Assembly (NCBI GenBank): GCA_030340625.1
Contig: JAOPHQ010002852.1
Coordinates: forward strand, 124,501 to 188,500
Length of the DNA stretch: 64,000 bases
Source: Merluccius polli
Taxonomy: Eukaryota; Chordata; Actinopteri; Gadiformes; Merlucciidae
Direction: 5' to 3'
Part shown: positions 40,731 to 51,624 of the stretch, one piece after another
How positions within the stretch are numbered: position 1 is the stretch's first letter
How the letters are laid out: the number at the start of each line of letters is the position of its first letter
Notes under the pieces: generated by a model
Database searches by the model: none
What the model was told of the DNA's origin: nothing
Seen by the model: the letters and a program-made list of their open reading frames with translations, nothing else
Position numbers and translations under genes: made by a program

Positions 40731-41674
40731 TAGGGCTGGACGATTAATCGAAATTTGATCACGATTTCGATTTTGGCTTCTCACGATCATGAAAACACTG
40801 TAATCGAAGAAAAACGATTACCGTAAAACTAATAATAGCGGGCGTTTATTTGCTTAAATCACTGAAAGCACCCTGCCTTTATTTGGGACCTGCGTCTAGG
40901 GACAGGCGTTTAATTAATTTAGCACAAAATTCTTGCTCACCAAATATGGGATATACTATTGTTTATTTAAAGCAGTATCAATCATATTTGAATTTCAGTT
41001 CGTACTTTTTTCTAGGTGTTGCCGCCATGACGCTCGAACGTGAACGTCGTTTTACGGCAGCGGAAGATTTACGACAGCCAGCATACAGACAGTAAACAGA
41101 CAGTGAGCAACGGACTTCACATGATATTATTCACAACTCGGATTAATTTAATGAAACCCATTGATTCTTTTGATCGGTGGACCCTTACAGACTTAAGGAA
41201 TATAAACAATGCAGGAACGGACACACACCGTACGGACTTTATGATCGCTTCAAAAGTTGGAAGTCAGCCCTTTTTTCCAGTCTCTCTTGTTTACCATGCT
41301 ACCGGTAAGTCTGAATGAATTATGCGTTGGTGTTCATAGTTTGTGTTAAATGAACTGAATGTTTGAACTTCGGAGAATCTAACTGATCTAACGATGTGCA
41401 TTATGTCCATATTGACAGATGTTTTAACATTAAGTCGTTCAAGCGGGCGACCCAGTGGGTTTAAAGAGGTTTTATACACCAAAATAATTTAGATAACATC
41501 CAGACCATTGGAGACCTGCGTTTATTTGTCAAAACGTGTAGCCACACCAGGCTTTTAATGGGGACCTGTGTCTATTGGGGATCCTGCTTTTATTTTTTAT
41601 TTTACGGTAATGTGCTGCAGCGCAAATTACTGCGCTGTAAAAGCACAGTGAACGCATCTGTGTCACGTGACAAC

Positions 41675-44177
41675 ATGGCAGAAAAGCAGCCTGAGACGTT
41701 AGTAGAAAAGAAAGGTAGGACAAGTTCGGTGATTTGGAAACACTTTGGCTTCCAATCGTCGGACGAAGAGCAGAAAGAGGTTGTCTGCAAAGTTTGTCAC
41801 GCCATCGTGTCTGCACCCCAAGGCAACACGACAAATGTATTCAACCATTTAAAGTTCAGCCATAAAGTGGTCTATGACCAATTATTGACGGAGCAAAAGA
41901 CCCAAAAAAGAGCGTCAACTTCAGCCACCGTAACACAGTCCTCCATTGAGGACACTTTATACAATGCCACTATATATCCCACCGGCTCCCGACGACAGCG
42001 AGAGATTACGGAGGCGGTGACATTCATGCTAGCCAAGGACATGTGCCCCATCAGCACAGTTAACAACACAGGGTTCAAAACACTGGTGAAGACCATGGAC
42101 AAGCGGTACGTGTTGCCATCCCGCAAACACTTTAGCAGAGTTGCACTGCCTGCTTTGTATGATAAATGTCGCGCTGAAGTTGAAAAAGATATCTCCACTG
42201 CCGAGTATTTTGCCACCACAACGGATCTGTGGTCAAGCCGCACTATGGAGCCGTACATACCTCTCACCGTGCATTACATCAATGCAGATTTCACCATGAA
42301 GACAAAATGTCTCCAGACAGCATTTTTCCCTGTTGACCACACAGGGGTAAATATTGCTGATGGTTTGAAGGACGCTATGGCTGCATGGGACTTGAAGGAG
42401 GAGAACCATGTGTGCATAACAATAGACAACGCCTCAAACGTCAAGCTGGCAGCTGAACTCAATGGCTGGATAAGGCTGCAGTGCTTTGGGCACAGACTCC
42501 ACTTGGCCATAGGTGAGAAATTGTATTTCCTCCTGACTGTGTGACATGTGTGATGTTATTTATTAAATAATACATTAGAAAGTATCAAAAAGCACTACTG
42601 TAGCAAAAGTAAGGGTAGGCCTGCCTCAAATATTACTATGGTAAAAGTAAAAGTCACTGAAGTACAGTTAGTAAATACATTACACTGGAAATTATACTAA
42701 TTACATAACTGAAAATAATGTCATTCATTGATTTTATTAATAGATAACATATTTCATGTGACCTACACTATCATCTCACTCAAACACTCTGTTTCACAGC
42801 ATGATTTGTTGATTAAAGTAATGTTATAAATATATAATTATGGTTATAATAAATGGTGTGATAACCATTCATGTATTTTTTTTGTCATCCTAGAGAATGC
42901 AATGAAAGACAGCAGAATTGACCGTGCGATGGGGGTCTGTAAAAAAGTGGTCAGCACCTTCTCCTACAGCTGCAAAAAAAAGAAGGAGCTAACAAAAGCC
43001 CAAAGGGAACTGAAGCTACCTGAGCACTCCTTGAAGACGGAGTGTCCCACCAGATGGGGATCTCGACAAGTGATGATCAACAGGGTCCTTGAGCAGCAGA
43101 AGGCCATCGTCCAGGTCCTCTCCAGTGACCATAAGACCAGAAATCTGACCCCCAGGACATCGAGGTACTAGAGGCTATCAAGGCTATCAACAACTCACAA
43201 AGCCCTCTAGTTGAGTTCACAGATGCACTCTCTGGGGAGCAATATGTGAGTGTATCACGTGTGAAGCCAACTCTCCACCTCTTCCACACATCCATACTAG
43301 CAGTAGAGGAGAATGGCACAGACCTCTCAGAGCATCAAGCAGAAGATAATGGGTTACCTCAAAGAGAAATATGATGACTCAAAAATACAAGAGCTCCTCG
43401 ACATGGCCTCTGCAGTGGACCCAAGGTTTAAGCTGAAATATGTGGCTGAAGAGAATCGAGAATCAATTGAAGCCAGATTGACATCTGAAATGAAGACTGT
43501 CATGGTAATACTACTACTGTCTAATACTACTACTGTCTACTACTACTACTACTACTAATAACAATAATAACAATAATAATAATAATAATTTATCATTACT
43601 ATTTTAGCAGTAATAATAATGATTGTATTAAAAATACATATTTGACACTACTCAATGTAATATAATGTAAACTTAAAATGTAGAGTAATACAATTATGTG
43701 TAACTACCATTCATTCAGGTGAAACATGAAATTCATATTGTCCTCAATGTGTTTCCCCATCTTCAAGGAGAGGGCCTCTACTGAGCCAACCACGACACCA
43801 GCTGCCGACACTGATGTTCCTACTGGTGGAGCACAGAAGAAGAAGAGGGGCTTGGGCAGCTTCTTCAAAGCCACAGAAGACACAGCTACAGGACCATCTC
43901 CTCCTCAACAGGACCAGGCCATAGCGTTTGAGCTTCAAGCCTACCTCCAGGCAAGGCCACTTGACACTGAGGCTGACCCCCTTGAGTGGTGGAAAGCATC
44001 ACAGACACTCTACCCACGGCTCTCCAAACTGGCTAGGAAATACCTGTGCATCCCTGCCACAAGTGCTGCATCAGAGCGGGTTTTTAGCATTTAGGTGGAA
44101 ATGTTGTCACCTGCCGTCGTTCAGCACTGAAGCCAGACCAAGTGAACAGGCTGGTTTTCCTTGCCAAAAACCTGTAG
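41675..44177 (+). pseudogene. hAT (ZBED-like) transposase, intron-containing, frameshifted
   Basis: The protein would cut and rejoin the element's ends. Exon 1 (41675-42512) starts MAEKQPETL and has a BED finger (VCKVC and HLKFSH, about residues 36-65). It then has catalytic-core blocks TTDLWSS and ITIDNASN and the CFGHRLHLAI insertion motif. The donor is GTGAGA at 42513; the acceptor CTAG ends at 42893, keeping frame into NAMKDSRIDRA. Exon 2 loses frame in a C5 run (43149-43153), resumes, and shifts again near 43320-43335. A second intron probably begins at GTAATA (43505). The last exon (from about 43768) carries the dimerisation motif LARKYLCIPATSAASERVFS; another break at about 44091-44095 precedes the final stretch, which ends at TAG 44175-44177. 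The earlier in-frame ATG at 41558 was not used, since the similarity starts at 41675. Confidence 0.88.
42513..42893 (+). other. Intron in hAT transposase
   Basis: Bounded by GTGAGA and a T-rich tract ending TCATCCTAG. AT-rich against the GC-balanced exons, and splicing restores a continuous family alignment. Confidence 0.8.
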
Positions 44178-44586
44178 GAAGTAAACTGCAGGGAGTATGG
44201 GGCCAATCCTTTTTTGTTTTTAAAAAACATTTTTGAAAGACGTTAAAGAGTAGTTCGGGTTTTGTTTTTGGCTGTTAGTTTTTTTTTGTCCATGTTGCAA
44301 GTTTTGCAGGAGTGCTGTGCATGTAGTTTGTGGTTATTTATTTTTATTTTTGTTTTATTGCTATTATCTTTATTATTATTTTTATATATTATTATTATTT
44401 TACTTTTTTACTTGTTAATAATTTATTACTGTTTTTTTTCTTCTAAAAGTTATATTTAAAGTTCAGTTTTGGTGGTGTAATAAACACTTTTTTTAAAATC
44501 AATGAATAATCATGTTTATTAATCGTGATTTCAATATCAATCAAAATAATCGTGATTGTTATTTTTTCCATAATCGTCCAGCCCTA

Positions 44587-44594
44587 GTCTATAT
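44587..44594 (+). repeat. Target site duplication GTCTATAT (right)
   Basis: Matches 40723-40730 exactly. Confidence 0.93.
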
Positions 44595-45103
44595 ACTAAA
44601 CACATACTGTATATACTAAACACATTGGACACGTAGCATCCTTGGAAAAAGGATCCGAGAGACTATTAAAGACTTTTCCGGAAATACCCAACTTAAATTT
44701 GTTTTGAGACCTTACTGACCATCGATCTGTTTAATCAGTCAACTTAACTTGGCTTAGTATAAATCCTTACATGATTATTAGATGTATACCATTTTACCTC
44801 AGGAGCACAACGTGAAACATGTAACATGTCCAGTCGTTTTTTAAAGCAGGTGTAGGGGGGAATTGACATAATATACACTTCTTGTGTACCATTGTGTTCC
44901 ATTTAGTCATTTCCTTCCACTCTTTGTAAGACTGTGTTTGGCCGTGGTTTGTTCTCTCAGGGAACATTGCTGCTTCTCCCTGGGAAGAAGGGGACACACT
45001 TCCTCTTGCGATGTTATTGGTTGTTTAAGATCGTTTCATGACCCCAACATGACTGTACACGCCTTTGCCTCACAACAAGTTGAAGTTAAGCATGTGGTAT
45101 TTG

Positions 45104-45105
<2 letters not shown>
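44595..45105. other. Intronic stretch, no gene seen
   Basis: Nothing recognisable; leads into a CA array. Confidence 0.5.

Positions 45106-45199
<94 letters not shown>
45106..45199 (+). repeat. (CA)n microsatellite with ATACAC interruptions
   Basis: About 94 bp of CA with three ATACAC interruptions near its middle. Confidence 0.95.
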
Positions 45200-45200
<1 letters not shown>

Positions 45201-45794
45201 CACAAACGCAAAGCACTGTATTATAGATAAGCGTCTTATCAAGGTTGGCATATACGTTCCTAAAAGAGTACAGTATGTGTCAGCATTGATTCCCCAATTA
45301 GTTTATAGCAGTTATAAACTAATACCACCACCCTAATCGATCACTCTATTATGTTGAAATAGTCTCCTGCAATTTAATTTCCCTGACTACTACTAATGTA
45401 ATGCAAGCTGTTAAAAGTATGTTGTTAGCCATAGCTGCAGAACATATAACAACCATCAGGTATCCTAGTCTCCATTCATTCTCCCCCAAATTATTTATTT
45501 ATTATTTATTTATTATTACTTGAGATGAGCCCTACAGCAGTGGGCGTGATATCTTGTGAAAGGTCACACTATAGGCCAGGACATCCATAGCTGATATACT
45601 TACCCAATTACCTGCAGGCCCCAACAATGCATTGCATGCCACTCTCGTTGAGACCCAATCAGCCATACAGTGCACGTAGGCACACATGGCTGTGTGTGAC
45701 CTTGACTGCTGCTGTCAATACATAGGCCTACGCCTATCTCACAGTGCCAGCCAGCAGCTGGTGGATATCCATGAGACACATTCACAAAAATGTG

Positions 45795-45797
<3 letters not shown>

Positions 45798-45822
<25 letters not shown>
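45798..45822 (+). repeat. (CA)12 microsatellite
   Basis: Short CA array beside the dispersed repeat copy 2. Confidence 0.9.
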
Positions 45823-45830
<8 letters not shown>

Positions 45831-45840
45831 ATACATGCAT

Positions 45841-45983
45841 CCACCTACTCTCACCATTAAACCACCCCCTACACCATCAACTGCACATCTCCTTACCATT
45901 TCTTATTTATATGTGCATTTACATCACATGGGGGTTTGAAAGAGAAATAAGTTGGTGACAGGCTGATTAGAGTAAGTGCTGTG
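45841..45983 (-). repeat. Dispersed repeat, copy 2 (inverted)
   Basis: Reverse complement of 31911-32057 with a handful of differences, for example CCAACTTATT for CAACTTATT. A CA/ATGCAT-rich edge lies on the same relative side as in copy 1. Confidence 0.85.
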
Positions 45984-47491
45984 TGTGCACCGTGTGTGTC
46001 TAAGTGTGTGTATGTGTTTGTGTGTTTCAAGGTGAAAGAATCGAAGAATCGCTGTTTGTGGTTCTGAAGCATGGGCTTGTTAGTAGGAGAGAGAGCAATG
46101 CACCTGCGGGAGTGCATAGGAATAAGCTATCACTCCAATCCCCCCCCCCCCCCCATAGCCCAGGATGTTTTTGAATGACTCAGACCCCCCCCCCCCCCAC
46201 TCCCTCTCTCACTGCAATTAAACCCCTTGCGGTATGCAAACGTCCAAAGCACAGTGTCAATTTGATGAATGCTTAAGGAAGGGGAAGGAAGTTTTCAACA
46301 ATGTAGGCAGGGCCCAAAGTGTAGGGAAACTGACATAACATCACGTCTGTGTTTCAAGTGGTCTCTCATGATGCAAGTCTGTGTAGTAGGAGGCATGCAG
46401 CACAGTCAAACAATATTTGTTTTTATGCATGTCTGGCTGTTAAAGCTCTTGACATGATACATTACAATAATGAATAGATAATGCATCGTTCTTGCTCAAA
46501 CGCATTCCTAACATTTTTTTAGATGTTCTCTTTTCCTGTGCAGATGGTGAGACAGTGCGTTGGTGTGTTTATATACTAGGAGAATAGAGCTAAAGGGGTG
46601 GGACAACATTTTCTTGATTGGTTTCCTCAAGAACATGTACTCAATCGTGCTGATATGCATGAAGTGTGCCACATCATTCTTGACTTTCATGACATTTTGT
46701 CTCTTGCAAGAATAGAAAATGATTCAAGATAAAAAGAGAACAAAATATTCAGGAGACCTTGGAGGCAGGTCTTTGTGTGCGTCATAGTGTGTAACATTAA
46801 GCAAGGATGGATTGATCCGTTGTCTAGTTTGTTTCACAAGAGTGGACATGTGTGTACTAGAGTACAACATTCTTCTAGCAAACCTGATTCTTATCACATT
46901 GCTTTGGGTTTGCTGCATTTTGTTCCATTCCATCCCATCACTATTTCTGTCTAGCTCTGACGCCATTTCAGAGCGGGAAGCAGGGCACTGAGAACAATGC
47001 ATATTATTTGGGGTGACTGTAGCTGCTAATCTTGGCTTTCTTGCCAACCGCGGATTCAGGATTGGGGATCCGATGACTCCCGTCTTCTCATGGGGGAATA
47101 CGAGGGATAAGGGCGAAGAGATGACCTTTCTGAGCACTCCTTCATCTCACATTGGGCAAGCTGTGTCCATATGGAGGAGGCGTTACTTCCGTTCATTTTA
47201 CTTGACTATAGATCATGCACTTTGTGACTCAGGCCTCTGTTCAGTGGACCCTTGAGGAGCAGGCCGGTCTGCAGCCGTGTACCAGGCTCAGAGATGTCAG
47301 CGGTTTAACTTGGACTTTGTAACCTTGGAAAAACCATTCATCATTTGTTTTTATGGATTTTTGCTGTTCCATACCCCTTCCCCATTTTCTCTTATGGATT
47401 TTTCACCACAAGACCAGCGTGCGAGTGGCAGTCAGGCAGGCCCAGTGAAAGACTAACTAGTATTGGATGAACTTTGTGGAGCCTGCATGTG
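45984..47491. other. Intronic stretch, no gene seen
   Basis: Two C runs of about 14 and 13 (near 46141 and 46186). No gene recognised. Confidence 0.5.
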
Positions 47492-47513
47492 CCCCCCCCC
47501 CCCCCCCCCCCCC

Positions 47514-47549
<36 letters not shown>
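47492..47549 (+). repeat. C22 run plus (CA)16 microsatellite
   Basis: Same C-run/CA architecture as at 31359-31453. Confidence 0.95.
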
Positions 47550-50080
47550 CATTCATAAATATTCAGATGAGCTGAGACAGGGTTGAGTATGAACATCACA
47601 CTTGTACTGTATGCTGTAGAGAAGAAGCCTGCAGCCATCATTATTATACGCCTGTGGAGGCGTTATTGTTCTTCTTGGTGAGGTCTGTTTGATTTTGAAT
47701 GTGAAACATGTGGAGCGAACCTTCTCTCTCCCTCTCCCCGAATGGGCAAAAGTCAACCCCAGAGGCTCTGGATAACGATGCAGTTTGGCTCGCCACACTT
47801 ATTAGAGGACCAGTCCATTGTAACCGTTTCGCCTGGCTTCACTTAAACATCCATTACCAGTATAATTTCTCAAAATTACTTTGTTGTACTGATTCTGCCG
47901 AAAAGCGTTCAGTGCAAGTGCTAATGTGTGCAAGTGTGGCAATATAGCACTTTCATCTTTTGGAATCAATGCACGTTGCATCAGTACAGAGTTTGTGGAC
48001 AAAAAACTGTGAATGAAGTACTTTACATAATGTCTTGGCACAAAGACCACAGTGGCAGAATCAGTACAGAATCAAGTTATTTTGACAAATGATAATTGGT
48101 GATTGGTAACGGATGTTTTAGTGATGACAGACAATTACGAGAGACAATTACAATGGTTTGATCCCCCAGACCGGTATTGTCCTTCATTGTCCAGTGTTTA
48201 CACATGATATTAATACTGGAGTGCAAATGACTACAGCAGGAGAAAATAAAAAACTGTTGGGGAAATAGTGCCACAAATGCGACAATGGAGACTTCCATTT
48301 CCTGGCGGAGCTCATTCATCTATCTATAATAAAGCAAGTCGCAGAGCTGTCCTTGCTCAACGCATTGGTCAGCAGAATCCATTTCTCACAATTAATTCGG
48401 ATATCTCTTTTTTTTTTTTTTTGGCCTACAAAATCTGAGCAAGAGAGAACGGGAACGTACTGCACATGCTCAGAGGATTATTTTGTCTTATTTCAAGCAA
48501 GATTAACAAGAAGTCTCGATGACTTCCATTTTGGATCTTTGCCCCCGACTTAAATGTCTGCTTCTGCTCTTCAAACTCTGTCAGCGCCTCCTGCGCCTCC
48601 TCCTCCTGGACCGATGACGGGGCGTAGACGTGTGAGTGAGCCCAGCTCAGCAGACAGCCAGAGTTGATTAACTCTTAAGGTTTCTCTGGCAGCCGATTAG
48701 AACCAGAACCCTTTTTTTCCCCCAGCCTTTTTGATTAACATACGTCCTGTTCTGTCCTGTCCCGACCTGTCCTGTCCCAAGGACAAGCCGTTTGTTGTAG
48801 CACTGTGGCAACCCCCCCCCCCCCAGCCAGGCCTTATTTATTTTTTTGGTTGTTTCAGATTAGAAATGTAATTTACGTTTTTTTTCTTGACTGCTCATCC
48901 GACGATGTGAGATAATCACTCTGTGCTCGGGTAACCATCATTTAGACTAAATGATGTAGACTAATGATAATTGAATCAAAAAATGGGATTCATAGAAGAC
49001 AATGCAAGCAATCGTTTGTTGCAGCCCTAATTCATTACCTTGACATTCCAGTTCAATATGGGGTGGAGATGGCTGGAACGCAGTAACTTAAGGGTGAAGT
49101 TCATTGGTCATAAATTCAAAATGATAAGCCTGCTCGAGTTATGTCTTCAAAGGGAGAAGGAAAATTAGTTTCCTAGCGATCCAACAATCTGCTGTCTCTT
49201 TGTCAAGGGTGCTTAATTGAGGTGTGTGTGTGTGTGTGTGTGTGAGAATGGGTCAGAAGTCATGTGAGCCACTCCTTTGTGGGTTTATTTTTAGTGTCTT
49301 AGCCTCCATAACCAGGAACATCCTACTGCTTACCCAGATTTAGGGGTTATTCATTTCTCAGCGAAAAGGCAAAGCAGTTCTCTGGCTGGGGCAGAGTAGT
49401 GGCTTTCTATGTCTAATGAAGAGTCAGTAATCACTGGTAAAGTCATTAGCAAGCAAAACAACATAACAAACAACTACACAACCTAAGGAGCAGATGTACT
49501 TTTGACTTGTGTTCTTTGTGGCTTCCATTATCAGATGTGAACAAATTATTATAATTGTATTATTATAATATTATAAACATTCAATTAGCGACTTTTCATG
49601 TCGTCATGACCAACAGAAAAATACATTACTTTTAAAGAACCAAAATGTTGGTCACCATCTGCTGTTGTTAACCTGCGACCCCATCTGAAGACAAGTTGAA
49701 AGTCTGGCTTGTAAACAACTCGGGTGGAAGGGAAGTAATGCATTAAAGACACTGGTGTCTTTTTAATGCATTACATCCGTTCTGCCTGAGACGGGGTCCT
49801 TTCCGTCTGATCTTGTCAGCCCTCTCACGCCTTTGACACAAGCACACCCCCCACACACAAACACAGGCGCACACCCAAAAGCCCCTGGTAGGATTCGCTG
49901 ACTCACAATGAGAGATGGAGCTTATGTACGTCGAATTTCTCTGAGTTGTAATTCTGCAGTGTTGTTTCCGTCTTTCCTTCTCATAGCGTTAATGAGAATT
50001 TGCCATCCATTGAAGATAAAATGTGGTGATTGATGTTCTGCGGGGAGGCAGGTAAAAAGGGTGGGGGGGGGGGGTGGACA
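47550..50080. other. Intronic stretch, mostly unique-looking
   Basis: Includes a T17 run (about 48405-48422), a C run near 48812, a GT array at 49221-49244 and a hAT-like end listed separately. No gene recognised. Confidence 0.5.
48936..49031 (-). mobile_element. Possible hAT end fragment with small palindrome
   Basis: Read on the minus strand, a TAGGGCTGCAACAAACGAT start (ending at about 49031) is the common fish hAT terminus. About 75 bp inside it a 21-bp palindrome (CATCATTTA-GAC-TAAATGATG, 48936-48956) occurs. No opposite end or target duplication was found. Confidence 0.4.
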
Positions 50081-50089
50081 TGCACCCGT

Positions 50090-50113
50090 GGGGGGGGGGG
50101 GGGGGGGGGGGGG

Positions 50114-50141
<28 letters not shown>
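50090..50141 (+). repeat. G26 run plus (GA)13 repeat
   Basis: A G run of about 26 bases (50090-50115) continues directly into GA dinucleotides. Confidence 0.95.
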
Positions 50142-50144
<3 letters not shown>

Positions 50145-50437
50145 CCCCTGTGAACCGCTTCCTCCTCTGATGGGCCTGTCACGCAGTGGACATCACAGTG
50201 GACGCTGAAAGGGCCGCCCTCCATTGACGGCCCTCCTACAGACACACATCTCAACCTGAGCAGCACACACACCAAGCCGCCCATTTTGATGCGTGTTGAC
50301 GCAGTTTGTTTAACATATTGCTGCCTTGTCATTGTTGCTTCCACATTGTGTTACGCCCTATATGTCTCATGCATGCTAGTGCGTTCTTATCAAACCTTGG
50401 CAGATTGATGTGTATTTTAAAAACAAAAACACCCCTT

Positions 50438-50788
50438 AGGTGCTGTAGGTAAGATTGAAGAGCTATTATTTGAGTGTAATTTTTTTAGAAATGGCATTGC
50501 GATCCGTCAGCTATTAGTGAATGAAATGCGCTGTGAGAATATCTGTTTCAAGTTGACTGCGCCTGTCTCTGTATGAGTCAATTTAGATTTTAGACAGCTA
50601 CCGGCTCATTTCACCAATCAGGGCATCTCTGCTGTGATTGATTCTGGGAATCGATCTGGTGCAGGAAATGCAACACTCCTCAATGGCGGAGAAATGTAGG
50701 GAGGTAGGAAGCAGAGAGGGAGGGGATGTTTTTTTGGGTCTTTTCTGCTCTTTTCTGCTACAACTCTTGAATCTTACCTACTCCAGCT
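50438..50788. mobile_element. MITE (351 bp) with 27-bp imperfect TIRs, TTAA type
   Basis: The ends 50438-50464 and 50762-50788 match as inverted repeats at 22 of 27 positions around a shared core GTAGGTAAGATT. TTAA follows the right end (50789-50792) and TTAG overlaps the left edge, as for a worn TTAA target site of the piggyBac kind. The interior is non-coding. Confidence 0.65.
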
Positions 50789-51190
50789 TTAACCCATTTG
50801 GCCAGAAATAAAGTACCTCCAACCAGCGCTCTTTCAACTCCACTCCAGCCAGTCCTATTTATTTCCCCCACTAATGCCAGTGAGAAAACAAACAAAACAG
50901 TCTAATGGTGTGAATAATTCCAAAACGGTTTCAGTAATTTAATAGCTTCTTGACACTAATTAGTTCTAGCTGTTGTTAAGGCAGCCACCGCAAATCCCCC
51001 CCCCCCACCCCCCGTAATTAGCTGAATGGTTTAATAAATAAAGGAACCTACTTGCTCTCTCGCCCACTGCCTCCCCTGCTGTGCAATACTGAAACTTCAT
51101 TCTCCCGGAGGTGTATTGCTAACTATTGTTGTCACTGCTCCAGACCCTGCTCTTCCGTAAGAAAATAATTAATAAATAAGTATATCAAAT

Positions 51191-51192
<2 letters not shown>

Positions 51193-51263
<71 letters not shown>
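51193..51263 (+). repeat. (TA)35 microsatellite
   Basis: About 71 bp of TA; such tracts extrude as cruciforms and break easily. Confidence 0.96.
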
Positions 51264-51266
<3 letters not shown>

Positions 51267-51394
51267 AAAAAGAGAAGGGGATAATTGAATACGTTAATTT
51301 CCCCCATTCAAACTGCTTGCGTTTAAAATGAGTTTCTTTTTTTTCCCCTTTGGAGTCCCACACCTCTGACCCCCCTCCATCACTGCTCCCCACT

Positions 51395-51520
51395 CATCAT
51401 TAGATGAAGCCATTGCCTACGCACCCCCCCCCCCCCCCCCCCCATCATTAGATGAAGCCATTCCCTAAGCAACCTCTTATTCCCCCCCGTCCGCGCTCAT
51501 CATTAAATGAAGCCATTCCC
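51395..51520 (+). repeat. Three spaced copies of a 23-26-bp repeat with a C20 run
   Basis: CATCATTAGATGAAGCCATT recurs at 51395, 51443 and 51498 (third copy with AAATGA). C-rich spacers separate the copies, one of them 20 C long (51424-51443). Confidence 0.9.
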
Positions 51521-51588
51521 CCCTCCATCTGCTGAGCTGTGGAGCAGCAACAGGGGGTCCCTCAGTCTAGCTGCTATGGCACCATGCT

Positions 51589-51589
<1 letters not shown>

Positions 51590-51620
<31 letters not shown>
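51590..51620 (+). repeat. (CA)15 microsatellite
   Basis: About 30 bp of CA. Confidence 0.95.

Positions 51621-51624
<4 letters not shown>

Larger units (their letters stand above)
40731..44586 (+). mobile_element. hAT DNA transposon (3856 bp), nearly complete
   Basis: Both ends carry TAGGGCTGGACGATTA as a perfect 16-bp terminal inverted repeat, and an exact 8-bp duplication GTCTATAT flanks them (40723-40730 and 44587-44594). Subterminal DNA is rich in ATCACGATT/AATCGTGATT motifs. One transposase gene in plus orientation fills the centre, with at least one intron and several frame breaks, and an AATAAA signal lies at about 44479. The sharp ends imply fairly recent movement, possibly with help from another copy. 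Confidence 0.95.

Noticed and set aside
41558..41674. Upstream in-frame extension of the hAT transposase
   Set aside because: The 39 extra residues are hydrophobic and unrelated to the family; the ATG at 41675 directly precedes the conserved BED region.
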